Source: an uncultured Collinsella sp. (GTDB taxonomy: Bacteria > Actinomycetota > Coriobacteriia > Coriobacteriales > Coriobacteriaceae). Taken from it: a stretch of DNA of 28,647 nucleotides. A program made the position numbers and the translations under genes. The notes under the pieces were generated by a model. The model saw only the letters and a program-made list of their open reading frames with translations, was not told the origin of the DNA and searched no databases. Where the stretch lies: positions 1-28,647 of the forward strand of contig CAUGGC010000023.1 of assembly GCA_959599095.1 (NCBI GenBank). Direction: 5' to 3'. Position 1 is the first letter of the stretch; each line of letters starts with the position of its first letter. Positions 7,749 to 18,106 of this stretch are shown piece by piece.

Positions 7749-8753
7749 CTAGCGCAACATGTGGGTAACCAGCTCGGCGCGAGTTCCGATGCCAAGCTTT
7801 GCATATACGCCGGATAGGCGGTTTTTAACGGTGCCCGGCGATACTCCCATATGGTGTGCGATTTCGGCGTTGGTCCACCCGCGGCAGGCGAGCATGGCCA
7901 TGGTGAATTCCGTGGTCGTTAAATCGTCGGCCACGTCCTCGCCCGAATCGGGGTTGTGGATGCGCCGCCAGCCGTAGCTGAAGCGGTACGTGATCTCGAT
8001 GATGCGCGCGAAATCGTCAGGGTATTGCGTTTTTAGGCACGCCTCGATGAGCCCCTGTAAAAGGCCGTGGTGCTCGCCGATGAGCTCGATGAGGCCGTCG
8101 GGGCGCGCAATGTTCCAAGCAGCTCCGAAGTGCGTTTTTGCGGCGTCGATGTCCTTGAGGCTCATGCATGCCATGGAAGCTGCCAGGTGCAGGAACAGTT
8201 CCGAGATGGGATAACTCCCCTGTTTCATGATCAGGGCGTTTTCCGCCATGCCCAGACTGCGGCCATATTCGCCGCGCAGATACAAGGCGTGCGCCATCAC
8301 GTAGCTGGCGAACAGGCGCAGGCCTTCGGGTAGGTGCGCCGCAAGCGGATAAAACTCTTCGGCAGAATACGGGGAAGGCAAGTGCAGCAGGACACTCGCG
8401 GCCGAGGCGAACAGGATATGCATGGCGTGGACGGCGGGTGATTCCTCGTCAGTTGGCGTATCGAGGATGCCCGCAAGACAACGGCGGGCGTCGGCGATAC
8501 GGTTGAGCGACAGGCTGGCGTATCCGCAGATAAAGCATGCGGAATAGCGCAGTGCGGAATCGGTGGCGTCAAGATAGGGGCGCGCCGTCTTGGCAGCGAG
8601 GGCGGCCTGTCCGCGAAAGTACAGCGCTTCTGCCGTGGCGATGGTGCGTGAATCGGGGTCGGAAATGCCTGCAACCGCAGCGTCAATCTGCCCCGGCACA
8701 AAGGCAGTACACATCAACGGCATGGGAACGCATGGGTAGCCATCGCAGTCCAT
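7749..8753 (-). CDS. LuxR-family regulator with MalT-like helical domain
   Basis: This 334-residue cytoplasmic transcription regulator ends in a LuxR/GerE helix-turn-helix (about residues 268-334: TTTEFTMAMLACRGWTNAEI followed by AHHMGVSPGTVKNRLSGVYA and KLGIGTRAELVTHML). The preceding 250 residues are helical with TPR-like pairs (ALYFRGQAALAAKTARPYLD; ALYLRGEYGRSLGMAENAL), as in the sensory part of MalT-type proteins, but the ATPase module of MalT is absent. There is no receiver or autoinducer domain. I start at ATG 8753 because GGGAG lies 7 nt upstream; the first in-frame start adds 12 hydrophobic residues. It lies 68 nt downstream of the kinase gene and 156 nt upstream of the giant surface protein gene on the same strand, making the latter its most plausible target. 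Confidence 0.85.
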   Translation of the reverse strand: MDCDGYPCVPMPLMCTAFVPGQIDAAVAGISDPDSRTIATAEALYFRGQAALAAKTARPYLDATDSALRYSACFICGYASLSLNRIADARRCLAGILDTPTDEESPAVHAMHILFASAASVLLHLPSPYSAEEFYPLAAHLPEGLRLFASYVMAHALYLRGEYGRSLGMAENALIMKQGSYPISELFLHLAASMACMSLKDIDAAKTHFGAAWNIARPDGLIELIGEHHGLLQGLIEACLKTQYPDDFARIIEITYRFSYGWRRIHNPDSGEDVADDLTTTEFTMAMLACRGWTNAEIAHHMGVSPGTVKNRLSGVYAKLGIGTRAELVTHMLR

Positions 8754-8821
8754 CTTCCATCTCCCAACAGCTGGCAACAATAGCAGCAATTGTACTCCTG
8801 TTGCTCGGGACCCCTTTCGTT

Positions 8822-9973
8822 TTACTGCTCGGTTGACGCTGCGGATCGTTTTGGAAGGCTTACGAGCATGGTGGTCCCGTTCTCGGAACTTGTTTCGACC
8901 TCTACTGTGCCACCGTGAAGAGCTGCAATCTCACAAACGAGCGCTAGCCCGAGTCCTGCGCCGCCGTATGCCCTGCTGCGGGATTTGTCTAGACGAAAGA
9001 ACGGTTGGAAGATGCTCTCACGGTACTGCTTGGGTATTCCCGGGCCCTGGTCCTCGACTCGCAGGAACACGTGGCTGTCGTTGTCGCAGATGGAGACGGT
9101 AACGCTCGAGTCGGTGCGGCTATAGCGGATAGCGTTTTCGGCCAGGTTAAACACCAGCCGATAGAGGAGCGTGTCGCTCCCGATTACCAGAGCGTCTCCA
9201 GCACAATTGAGGGCTATGCCCCTTTTTTCGGCAAGTGGCGCAAGGTCGGTGAGGACCTCTTCGGACAAGGGACCAAGTTCCACATCGTCCTCGCAAGGAA
9301 CGCTGCGGAGCTCACTCATCTCGAGCAACACCTTGGTCATCCGCGACATCCGCTCAGTTTGTTCTTGTAGCAGGCCGAGCAGCTCGGCTGTTTCGGGTTG
9401 CAAACCGGAGTGCTCGGAGATGAATAGTTCAATCTGTGCCTGCATAAGGGCGAGCGGGGTGCGCAGCTCGTGTGCGGCGTTGCCGGTAAACTGACGCTGT
9501 GCAGAGAACCCTTCGCCAAGACGGGCGATCATGTCGTTGAATGAGGCGCTGCATCGCTGTAGCTCGGTGGGTACATCTTTGCTGAGCTTAATTTCGCTTA
9601 GGTTGTCAGGCTGCACGCGCTCAACCTGGGCTGCAAAAGCCCGTAGCGGTTTAAGTGCACGGCCGCTCACAAAGTATGCCAGCGCGCCGCCAAGGAGTGT
9701 GACTCCAGCCGTGATGTACCAGGTTGTCGTGCCGAAAGACTCTTGTGCGTCGTTTACGACGATCGTGACCTTTTCATCGAGGGTCGCTTTCGTTGGGTCG
9801 AACGCCTGGGGCGAATCTTCACCGGTTGCGTTAAAGGCCGAGATGTCACTGCCGATGGCATCCATGTAGCGCATACCCGTATAGCCGACCAGGCAGTTCG
9901 TCAGCACGCACGCCGCGCACGTCAGCAGTGCCGTCATGATCGTTATGCGCCATTGCAGCGAAAGCCCTTTCAT
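8822..9973 (-). CDS. Two-component sensor histidine kinase (HAMP-type)
   Basis: This 383-residue membrane kinase has one helix near 8-31, a short extracytoplasmic sensor of about 50 residues and a second helix near 84-103. A HAMP segment follows (GRALKPLRAFAAQVERVQPD). The HisKA domain has phospho-acceptor His168 in NAAHELRTPL. The HATPase_c domain has the N-box LVFNLAENAIRYS, DQGPGIP and GGAGLGLAL. Its ATG overlaps the response regulator stop codon (ATGA), so the pair is translationally coupled and transcribed regulator first. The small sensor offers no ligand clue. The divergent thiol-relay operon across an 87-nt spacer is the natural target, which would fit sensing of envelope redox or metal stress; this is context only. 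Confidence 0.92.
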   Translation of the reverse strand: MKGLSLQWRITIMTALLTCAACVLTNCLVGYTGMRYMDAIGSDISAFNATGEDSPQAFDPTKATLDEKVTIVVNDAQESFGTTTWYITAGVTLLGGALAYFVSGRALKPLRAFAAQVERVQPDNLSEIKLSKDVPTELQRCSASFNDMIARLGEGFSAQRQFTGNAAHELRTPLALMQAQIELFISEHSGLQPETAELLGLLQEQTERMSRMTKVLLEMSELRSVPCEDDVELGPLSEEVLTDLAPLAEKRGIALNCAGDALVIGSDTLLYRLVFNLAENAIRYSRTDSSVTVSICDNDSHVFLRVEDQGPGIPKQYRESIFQPFFRLDKSRSRAYGGAGLGLALVCEIAALHGGTVEVETSSENGTTMLVSLPKRSAASTEQ

Positions 9974-10644
9974 TCGCCATCCTCCATAACGTAGCCCTCT
10001 CCAATCCGATTGCGAATCGGGTCGTATCCCAAAGCGCTGCGCAACTTTCTTCGGAGTGACGAGATATGAACGCGGGTTGCGTTGCTAAAGCTGTTCACGC
10101 TGCTATCCCAAACGTGCTCGATAAACTCCTCTTGACTTACCGGACGCCCCTGATTAAGCATCAGGTATTCCAAGATTCCCGTTTCCTTGCGCGTAAGAGA
10201 CAAAGCCTCGCTGTTCACGGAAGCGATGCGCGCCTTGGTGTCAAAGCGGAGCTTTCCGCAGGTTAAAACTATGTCGCTTTGTGTAAAGCGTCTGAGGGTA
10301 AGGCTGCGAATCCTTGCCGCAAGCTCGTCCAGATGAAACGGCTTGGTGAGGTAATCGTTGGCGCCGGCATCGAGTCCGGCGACTTTATCGGATACTTCGC
10401 CACGTGCGGACAGAATCAGTACCTTCGTCTCGCAGTCAGTTTTCCTAAGTTCCCTGAGTACGGTCATGCCGTCGATACGGGGAAGGTTGAGGTCGAGTAC
10501 CACGAGGTCGAAGGCCTCAACGTCCAGTAGGTCGAGCGCCTCCTGTCCGTCGTGACGGCAGTCGACGCTGTACGCCAAGTTTCGCAAACTGCGCGCGATT
10601 GCATCGCACAGCGCCCGCTCGTCCTCGACGATCAAAATTCGCAT
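9970..10644 (-). CDS. OmpR/PhoB-type response regulator
   Basis: This 224-residue regulator has a receiver domain (residues 1-115) with the acidic pair Glu7-Asp8, phospho-acceptor Asp51 in VVLDLNLP, Ser79 in ILSARG and Lys101 in LTKPF. A winged-helix DNA-binding domain follows (about 128-222: LSLTRKETGILEYLMLNQGR, then ATRVHISSLRRKLRS and RIGEGYVM). The ATG at 10644 is preceded by GAGGAG and the protein then begins with the canonical MRILIVEDE; the longer frame adds only six residues. It is the first gene of the pair with the kinase. The divergent start of the CxxC/Fe-S/TlpA operon lies 87 nt away, so the regulator probably acts on this shared region. Confidence 0.94.
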   Translation of the reverse strand: MRILIVEDERALCDAIARSLRNLAYSVDCRHDGQEALDLLDVEAFDLVVLDLNLPRIDGMTVLRELRKTDCETKVLILSARGEVSDKVAGLDAGANDYLTKPFHLDELAARIRSLTLRRFTQSDIVLTCGKLRFDTKARIASVNSEALSLTRKETGILEYLMLNQGRPVSQEEFIEHVWDSSVNSFSNATRVHISSLRRKLRSALGYDPIRNRIGEGYVMEDGE

Positions 10645-10731
10645 AACAGTCTCCTCGCACATTCCAAATCGCGCTTAACACGGATTTTATAGTCGATATG
10701 GTCCAATGGTCGCGTAACGAAAGGAGTGGTC
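10645..10731. promoter_or_regulatory. Divergent promoter region, two-component genes versus thiol-relay operon
   Basis: This 87-nt spacer must hold both promoters. On the plus strand TTAACA (10675-10680) with TATGGT (10697-10702) at 16 nt is the best pair, and TATAGT (10688-10693) is an alternative -10. On the minus strand the AT-rich ACTATAAAAT around 10684-10693 can serve as a -10. No clear direct repeats for an OmpR-type regulator are visible. AAGGAG (10721-10726) is the ribosome site of the first plus-strand gene. Confidence 0.4.
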
Positions 10732-10881
10732 GTGTTGTTCAAAGCGGTAAAACCCGTGGTACAGGTCGCTTTGTTGATCGTCGGAATTACCATGGTGTGC
10801 TTTGGTGTCATGCGTGGCGAGGCGGATGCCGTGCTGGCCAAAGCGATTAGGCTGTGCTTGGAGTGTATCGGAATTGGATAA
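10732..10881 (+). CDS. CD1871A-type CxxC mini membrane protein
   Basis: This 49-residue protein reads from a GTG start as an N-terminal basic stretch (LFKAVKP), one transmembrane helix (residues about 8-27), then RGEADAVLAKAIRLCLECIGIG. The C-terminal CLEC pair (Cys42, Cys45) followed by IGIG is the hallmark of the CD1871A family, known as a tiny companion of membrane 4Fe-4S proteins in Clostridia. The lysines before the helix place the N-terminus inside, so the CxxC should face outside. AAGGAG lies 5 nt before the GTG; an in-frame TTG one codon later is also possible. The next gene starts inside its last codons. It probably relays thiol electrons between the Fe-S protein and the thioredoxin lipoprotein; the role is inferred. 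Confidence 0.78.
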   Translation: MLFKAVKPVVQVALLIVGITMVCFGVMRGEADAVLAKAIRLCLECIGIG

Positions 10882-11776
10882 AAGAGAAAACACTGCGTCG
10901 CATGTTTTGGCCCGATTTCGCGGATTCATTCAGGCGGCGGCGACGCTGGTCACCAATATTCACCTGCCAAACTTTGCCAAAGGCGGCATCTATCAGGGCG
11001 CGGGAAAAACAGTCTGCGTACCTGGGCTTAATTGCTATTCGTGCCCCGCGGCATCGGGTGCGTGCCCCATCGGGTCGTTCCAGTCGGTGGTAGGCTCATC
11101 CAAGTTCAACTTTTCTTACTATGTTACCGGTACGCTCATTTTGCTGGGCGTGCTGCTGGGACGCTTTGTATGCGGCTTTCTGTGCCCGTTTGGCTGGCTG
11201 CAGGAGCTGCTTCACAAGATTCCCGGCAAAAAGTTCTCCACGAAAAAGCTCAAGCCGCTCACGTACATCAAGTACGTCGTGCTGCTGTTTGCCGTGGTGC
11301 TGCTGCCCGTCTTGGTGGTTAACGACGTGGGCATGGGCGACCCGTTCTTTTGTAAGTACGTCTGTCCGCAGGGTGTGCTCGAGGGTGCCATTCCGCTGGC
11401 CATTGCCAATGCCGGCATTCGATCTGCGCTGGGCCAACTCTTTACCTGGAAACTTGCCGTTCTCATTGCCGTGGTAGTGCTGAGCATTTTGTTCTATCGC
11501 CCCTTCTGCAAATGGATTTGTCCACTCGGCGCATTCTATGCGCTCATGAATAGGGTGTCCCTACTGGGGATTCAGGTTGACGCGTGCAAATGCGTCTCGT
11601 GCGGCAAGTGCTCAAAGGTTTGTCAGATGGACGTTGATGTGGTCCGCGCGCCCAATCATGCCGAATGTATCCGGTGCGGAAAGTGCATCGGGGCCTGTCC
11701 CGTCGATGCCATCAGCTATCGCTATGGCCTGGATGTGTCGGCGGAAAAACTTCCCTTGACCGCCGATAAAAAGTAA
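10874..11776 (+). CDS. Polytopic membrane 4Fe-4S protein (NapH/YccM-like)
   Basis: This membrane electron carrier of about 300 residues has a Cys-rich N-terminal loop (Cys48, 54, 57, 64). It has hydrophobic segments near 79-105, 131-150 and 192-211. Membrane-edge CxxxCP motifs occur at 100/104 (CGFLCP), 160/164 (CKYVCP) and 212/216 (CKWICPLG). The C-terminal cytoplasmic ferredoxin has two CxxCxxCxxxC clusters (240-250 and 265-275). The CxxxCP motifs are the Fer4_5 signature of NapH/YccM/RnfB-like proteins. I place the start at TTG 10874, which overlaps the previous stop codon and has TTGGAG 10 nt upstream; the in-frame ATG at 10802 would overlap the mini protein far more. Context suggests it carries cytosolic reducing equivalents to extracellular thiols, replacing CcdA/DsbD. 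Confidence 0.88.
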   Translation: MDKRENTASHVLARFRGFIQAAATLVTNIHLPNFAKGGIYQGAGKTVCVPGLNCYSCPAASGACPIGSFQSVVGSSKFNFSYYVTGTLILLGVLLGRFVCGFLCPFGWLQELLHKIPGKKFSTKKLKPLTYIKYVVLLFAVVLLPVLVVNDVGMGDPFFCKYVCPQGVLEGAIPLAIANAGIRSALGQLFTWKLAVLIAVVVLSILFYRPFCKWICPLGAFYALMNRVSLLGIQVDACKCVSCGKCSKVCQMDVDVVRAPNHAECIRCGKCIGACPVDAISYRYGLDVSAEKLPLTADKK

Positions 11777-11805
11777 ACAAGCTTCGACAAAACGGAGGAA
11801 TGACT

Positions 11806-12777
11806 ATGAAGCTTTCTAAGATTGCGGCCCTGTTTATGGTGCCGGTACTGGCCTTGTGTCTTGTGGCGTGCTCGGCACCTGGTGGCAATGCGAGCGAATC
11901 TGCGGGCTCCGATCCTAAGATCGCAGAACTCACTGCGCAGAAGCCGACCAATGCCGACGAGGCCGCCGAGTTGTATGCAAAACTCATGCAGAAGGAGAAC
12001 GATATCTTTTCGAGTGATAACGCGCTGTGGGAAAAGGTATTTAATGCGGCAAATAAAGACTCGGCAATGATTGAGGACGGCAGCAATTACGGCGATTTTC
12101 TGCTCAAGACCATCGACGGCGCCAAGGATGAGTTCACGGCGGATGAGCTTAAGACACTCAAGGCCGGTGCACAGCAGATCAAGGAGATCGAGGACAAGCT
12201 CGAGAGCTTGGAGAAGGAGTTCCCCGGCTGTGGAAGCACGCCGAGCGCAGGCGAGAGCGTCGACGCTTCGACCGCTGGCATGACGGCTGGTGCCAATGCT
12301 TCGAGCGAGGCGACGAAGTTCCCCAGCTTTACGGGCAAAGACCTGGATGGCAACGACGTGAGCAGCGACGAGCTGTTCTCTAAGAACAAGGTCACCGTCA
12401 TGAACTTCTGGTTCACTACTTGCAAGCCGTGCGTGGGCGAGCTGGGCGATCTTGAGAAACTGAATCAGGAGCTTGCCGAGAAGGGCGGCCAGGTCGTGGG
12501 CGTCAATTCCTTTACGCTCGATGGCAACAAGGGCGAGATTGCAGATGCCAAGGACGTGCTGAGCAAGAAAGGCGTGACATATAAGAACATCTGGTTCAAG
12601 TCGGACAGCGAGGCCGGTAAGTTTACGTCAAATTTGTTCTCGTTCCCGACAACGTATGTCATCGATCAGAATGGCAACATCGTAGGGGATCCAATCGTGG
12701 GAGCCATCAGCTCCGCCGAGCAGCGCGCAGCACTCGACAAGCTTATCGACCAGGCGATTGCGAATAGCGAGCAATAA
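11806..12777 (+). CDS. TlpA/ResA-like thioredoxin lipoprotein
   Basis: This 323-residue exported lipoprotein has a signal peptide with lipobox LVAC (lipidated Cys22). An acidic, mostly helical domain follows (about 38-140) and resembles no domain I can name. A Ser/Ala-rich linker leads to a C-terminal TlpA/AhpC-type thioredoxin fold (about 170-320). The redox motif is CKPC (Cys206, Cys209) in MNFWFTTCKPCVGEL, and the cis-proline is Pro281 in FPTTYVID. The ATG at 11806 has GGAGGA 6 nt upstream; the ATG at 11800 abuts that site and is less likely. The gene is 29 nt downstream of the Fe-S gene and is closed by a terminator, so it is the last member of the relay. It probably reduces or shuffles disulfides on the outer face; its client proteins are unknown. 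Confidence 0.9.
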   Translation: MKLSKIAALFMVPVLALCLVACSAPGGNASESAGSDPKIAELTAQKPTNADEAAELYAKLMQKENDIFSSDNALWEKVFNAANKDSAMIEDGSNYGDFLLKTIDGAKDEFTADELKTLKAGAQQIKEIEDKLESLEKEFPGCGSTPSAGESVDASTAGMTAGANASSEATKFPSFTGKDLDGNDVSSDELFSKNKVTVMNFWFTTCKPCVGELGDLEKLNQELAEKGGQVVGVNSFTLDGNKGEIADAKDVLSKKGVTYKNIWFKSDSEAGKFTSNLFSFPTTYVIDQNGNIVGDPIVGAISSAEQRAALDKLIDQAIANSEQ

Positions 12778-12855
12778 AAAACGTGTAAGCATAGCGAGGA
12801 TCGTGCGCCGCTGTGCGAAGTAGTTCGCTACCTTTCAAAATAAGCTCCACCATAT

Positions 12856-12883
12856 AGAGGTCCCGCTCGGGACCTCTTCTTTT
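12856..12883 (+). terminator. Rho-independent terminator of the thiol-relay operon
   Basis: AGAGGTCCC (12856-12864), loop GCTC, GGGACCTCT (12869-12877) and then TCTTTT: a perfect 9-bp stem with a tetraloop. It lies about 80 nt past the stop codon. A small GCGAA/TTCGC hairpin (near 12817-12830) sits in between. Confidence 0.9.
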
Positions 12884-13030
12884 GGGCGTCATCCCGTTCG
12901 TTTTTTGGCGCGGTTCGTTACATTCCTCACTGGCTCCGGCAAAAAATGGGGATAGAGTAGGACAAACGCGTCGAATACGAACGGCGGGGGAGAGCGGGCA
13001 AGTGCGCCCGCGTGGGAGAGGTTGCCGTCC

Positions 13031-16285
<3,255 letters not shown>

Positions 16286-16286
16286 T

Positions 16287-16313
16287 GTGACAAAAGGGCA
16301 GTTCCTTTGTCAC
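16287..16313 (+). terminator. Imperfect terminator-like hairpin after the ABC gene
   Basis: GTGACAAA (16287-16294) pairs with TTTGTCAC (16306-16313); GG/CC extend the stem around one bulged A, with a short loop. It begins 2 nt after the stop codon. No T-run follows, so termination may be weak and read-through to dus is possible. It resembles other short intergenic palindromes in this window. Confidence 0.5.
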
Positions 16314-16338
16314 GTTCGTTGATATGAGAGAAGAGTAG

Positions 16339-17292
16339 ATGATTCTATCGTTGGCCCCCATGGAGGGGATTACCGGGCATGTGTTCCGTCGCGTGCATGC
16401 GGAGTGCTTCGGTGCGCTCGATTGCTATTACACGCCGTTTTTGCCGCCGCCGCGGGTGGGAAACCGCTTTGGCGGCAAGGCGTTTAAGGAGATCGATCCT
16501 GCCAATAACCAGGGGCTCAACGTGGTGCCTCAGCTGATGTCCAAGAACGCGGACGAGTTTGTGTGGGCGGCACAGGTGCTCGCCGACATGGGCTACCGCG
16601 AGGTCAATCTCAACCTGGGTTGCCCTTCGGGAACGGTTGTCGCCAAGGGCAAGGGCTCGGGTTTCTTGCGCAATCTCGACGAGCTCGAGGCGTTCTTAAG
16701 CGATGTGTGCGAGCGGTCGCCGTTGCCGGTGTCGGTAAAGACCAGACTGGGGCTGGAGAATGACGACGAATACGAGCGCGTGCTCGATCTGTATTGCCGC
16801 ATGCCGTTGGCAGAGCTGATCGTGCATCCGCGCGTACAGAAGGACCGCTATACGGGCTTGCCGCGCAAAGAGTTTTATGGCGAGACGCTGGAGCGTGCGC
16901 CGTTCCCCGTGGCCTATAACGGTGACATTTTTGATCTTGAGGATATGGACGCGCTGGTGGAGGCCTATCCCGGCACGCGCCATGTGATGTTGGGGCGTGG
17001 CCTGCTCGCGAACCCCGCTCTGGCTCGCATGGTCAAGGGCGGCCCTGCTGCAACGGCTGCTGAGCTGCAGCGCTTCCACGACACGCTGTTTGCGGCATAT
17101 GCAGAAGAGATTGGCGGCAATGCGGTCTTCCGCATGAAGGAGTGGTGGTTCTACGCCAAGTGCGCTTTGGCTGATCCCGCTACCGTCCACAAGATCGTAC
17201 GCAAGACCAAAAAGGTCGACGAATACCGCGCTGCCGTCGAGCGCGTCTTTCGTGAACAGCCGCTTGCACCCACAGCTCGCTTCCACGGCTAA
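16339..17292 (+). CDS. dus: tRNA-dihydrouridine synthase
   Basis: This 317-residue FMN enzyme reduces uridine to dihydrouridine in tRNA D-loops using NADPH. The TIM-barrel start APMEGITG (6-13) binds FMN. The catalytic cysteine is Cys95 in NLGCPSGTVVAKGKGSGFL, and VKTRLG (near 135), IVHPRVQKDRYTG and NGDIF are standard Dus motifs. LGRGLLANPAL closes the phosphate site. The C-terminal tRNA-binding helices (about 240-310) are present, so the protein is full length. The ATG at 16339 follows a weak AGAGAAGAG site. It belongs to the DusB/DusC-like side of the family, but the sequence alone does not say which uridine it modifies. The gene stands alone on the plus strand, 53 nt after the ABC transporter. 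Confidence 0.93.
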   Translation: MILSLAPMEGITGHVFRRVHAECFGALDCYYTPFLPPPRVGNRFGGKAFKEIDPANNQGLNVVPQLMSKNADEFVWAAQVLADMGYREVNLNLGCPSGTVVAKGKGSGFLRNLDELEAFLSDVCERSPLPVSVKTRLGLENDDEYERVLDLYCRMPLAELIVHPRVQKDRYTGLPRKEFYGETLERAPFPVAYNGDIFDLEDMDALVEAYPGTRHVMLGRGLLANPALARMVKGGPAATAAELQRFHDTLFAAYAEEIGGNAVFRMKEWWFYAKCALADPATVHKIVRKTKKVDEYRAAVERVFREQPLAPTARFHG

Positions 17293-17301
17293 CTAGTCAT
17301 C

Positions 17302-17341
17302 GGGGGCGTTCTTTAACGACTGGTCATTTAAGGACGTCCCC
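17302..17341 (+). terminator. Wobble-paired hairpin after dus
   Basis: GGGGGCGTTCTT (17302-17313) can pair with AAGGACGTCCCC (17330-17341) over 12 bp if two G-U pairs are allowed, with a loop that holds GACTGGTC. It lies 9 nt after the dus stop and probably ends or slows that transcript, although no T-run follows. Confidence 0.5.
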
Positions 17342-17357
17342 AACGACTATGTAGCAA

Positions 17358-17427
17358 AAACATGTACACCAGCATCCAAAGATGTCGAAAAATGTCGACT
17401 TTGGATGCTGGTGTACATGTTTGGGTC
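17358..17427. repeat. Long palindromic repeat, copy 1
   Basis: A perfect 24-bp stem is formed by 17358-17381 with 17399-17422, around a 17-nt loop (17382-17398) that itself holds two ATGTCGA units separated by AAA. The conserved unit continues to GGGTC at 17427. On the minus strand the stem is followed by a T-run (17356-17360), so it should act as the intrinsic terminator of the ribbon-helix-helix gene that ends at 17444. A second copy lies at 18442-18506. Confidence 0.9.
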
Positions 17428-17443
17428 CGACGGGGGAGCGGGC

Positions 17444-17710
17444 CTAGGCAATCAGTGCATCAAGTGTAATGAGCTCTCTGAGCCGCTCCGTGCGTGTTTG
17501 CCCATGGCGTTTGGCTTTTTCGTCAAACGCCTCAAGAATCGATTCGCCCACACGTGCTGATATAACGACGCTCGGCTCATCGGAGATTGGTGGCCTTCCC
17601 AACTTGATGGTGTGACCTTTCGGCCACTCATCTTTTTCGTAGGCTTCCGCGGCTTTCTTCAACTCTCCGGGAGCAAACCCCATCATCTTTTCGAGCTGCT
17701 TAGCATCCAT
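17444..17710 (-). CDS. Ribbon-helix-helix DNA-binding protein, orphan antitoxin-like
   Basis: This is an 88-residue acidic/basic protein. The N-terminal half is helical (MDAKQLEKMMGFAPGELKKA) and linked by KLGRPPISDEP to a C-terminal ribbon-helix-helix fold: strand SVVISARV (47-54), helix SILEAFDEKAKRHG, turn QT and helix RTERLRELITL. Proteins of this type are CopG-like repressors and often antitoxins. No toxin gene is adjacent on either side, so it is either an orphan or a free-standing regulator. The ATG at 17710 has AGGAGG 5 nt upstream; the longer frame adds 25 residues that read through the leader. Its promoter overlaps two TTGTA-N-ACAA boxes, as expected for autoregulation. Palindromic repeat copy 1 forms its terminator. 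Confidence 0.78.
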   Translation of the reverse strand: MDAKQLEKMMGFAPGELKKAAEAYEKDEWPKGHTIKLGRPPISDEPSVVISARVGESILEAFDEKAKRHGQTRTERLRELITLDALIA

Positions 17711-17763
17711 GGCGCCTCCTATCGATCGACATAATGTCGAGCGCCGGTTCTCGGATTCTCTTT

Positions 17764-17793
17764 TTGTATACAATTTTGTAGACAAAAATACAA
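17764..17793 (-). promoter_or_regulatory. Promoter with paired TTGTAnACAA operator boxes
   Basis: On the minus strand TTGTAT (17788-17793), a 17-nt spacer and TATACA (17765-17770) form a promoter. Overlapping it are TTGTATACAA (17764-17773, a perfect palindrome) and TTGTAGACAA (17776-17785), with centres 12 bp apart and so on nearly the same DNA face. A further palindrome, TCGACATAATGTCGA (17727-17741), lies in the leader. Confidence 0.6.
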
Positions 17794-17986
17794 GCAGTTC
17801 ATCGGGCTAATTAGCTTGTTTTGACCTGCCTGTTCGATAGGAAATGAGCATTGACGGCTTCGATACTCCTTTGCTTTTCAGCTTGGAATTTGGATGCTCA
17901 TTGAACTTCCGGAGGGGAGCCCTTTATTAAGCTATTGAGATTCTGGGCAGGAGCTCTCACTGGTCTTCGGTAATGGGGCCAGCTTA

Positions 17987-18011
17987 ATTCGCGACACAGT
18001 GTGTCGCGAAT
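17987..18011. repeat. 25-nt perfect palindrome
   Basis: ATTCGCGACACA, a central G, then the exact complement TGTGTCGCGAAT. It could bind a dimeric regulator or form a cruciform. GTGTCG also occurs singly at 18063-18068 and 18083-18088. Confidence 0.7.
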
Positions 18012-18106
18012 GGGAGTAGTCGTTAGGTGTCCTTCAATGGCTACTCATATAAGAACGTTCAAGTGTCGGATTTTGTCATTTAGTGTCGCTCTCAGCGACT
18101 ATTCTG

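Noticed and set aside
17845..17931. 28-codon frame beginning MSIDGFDTPLLFSLEF with GATAGGAA upstream
   Set aside because: Too short to support without conservation, and it covers one arm of an inverted repeat; it is not the missing toxin of the ribbon-helix-helix gene by any visible feature.
18050..18057. GAACGTTC as another LexA box
   Set aside because: It lacks the four-base spacer between GAAC and GTTC that the SOS box needs.
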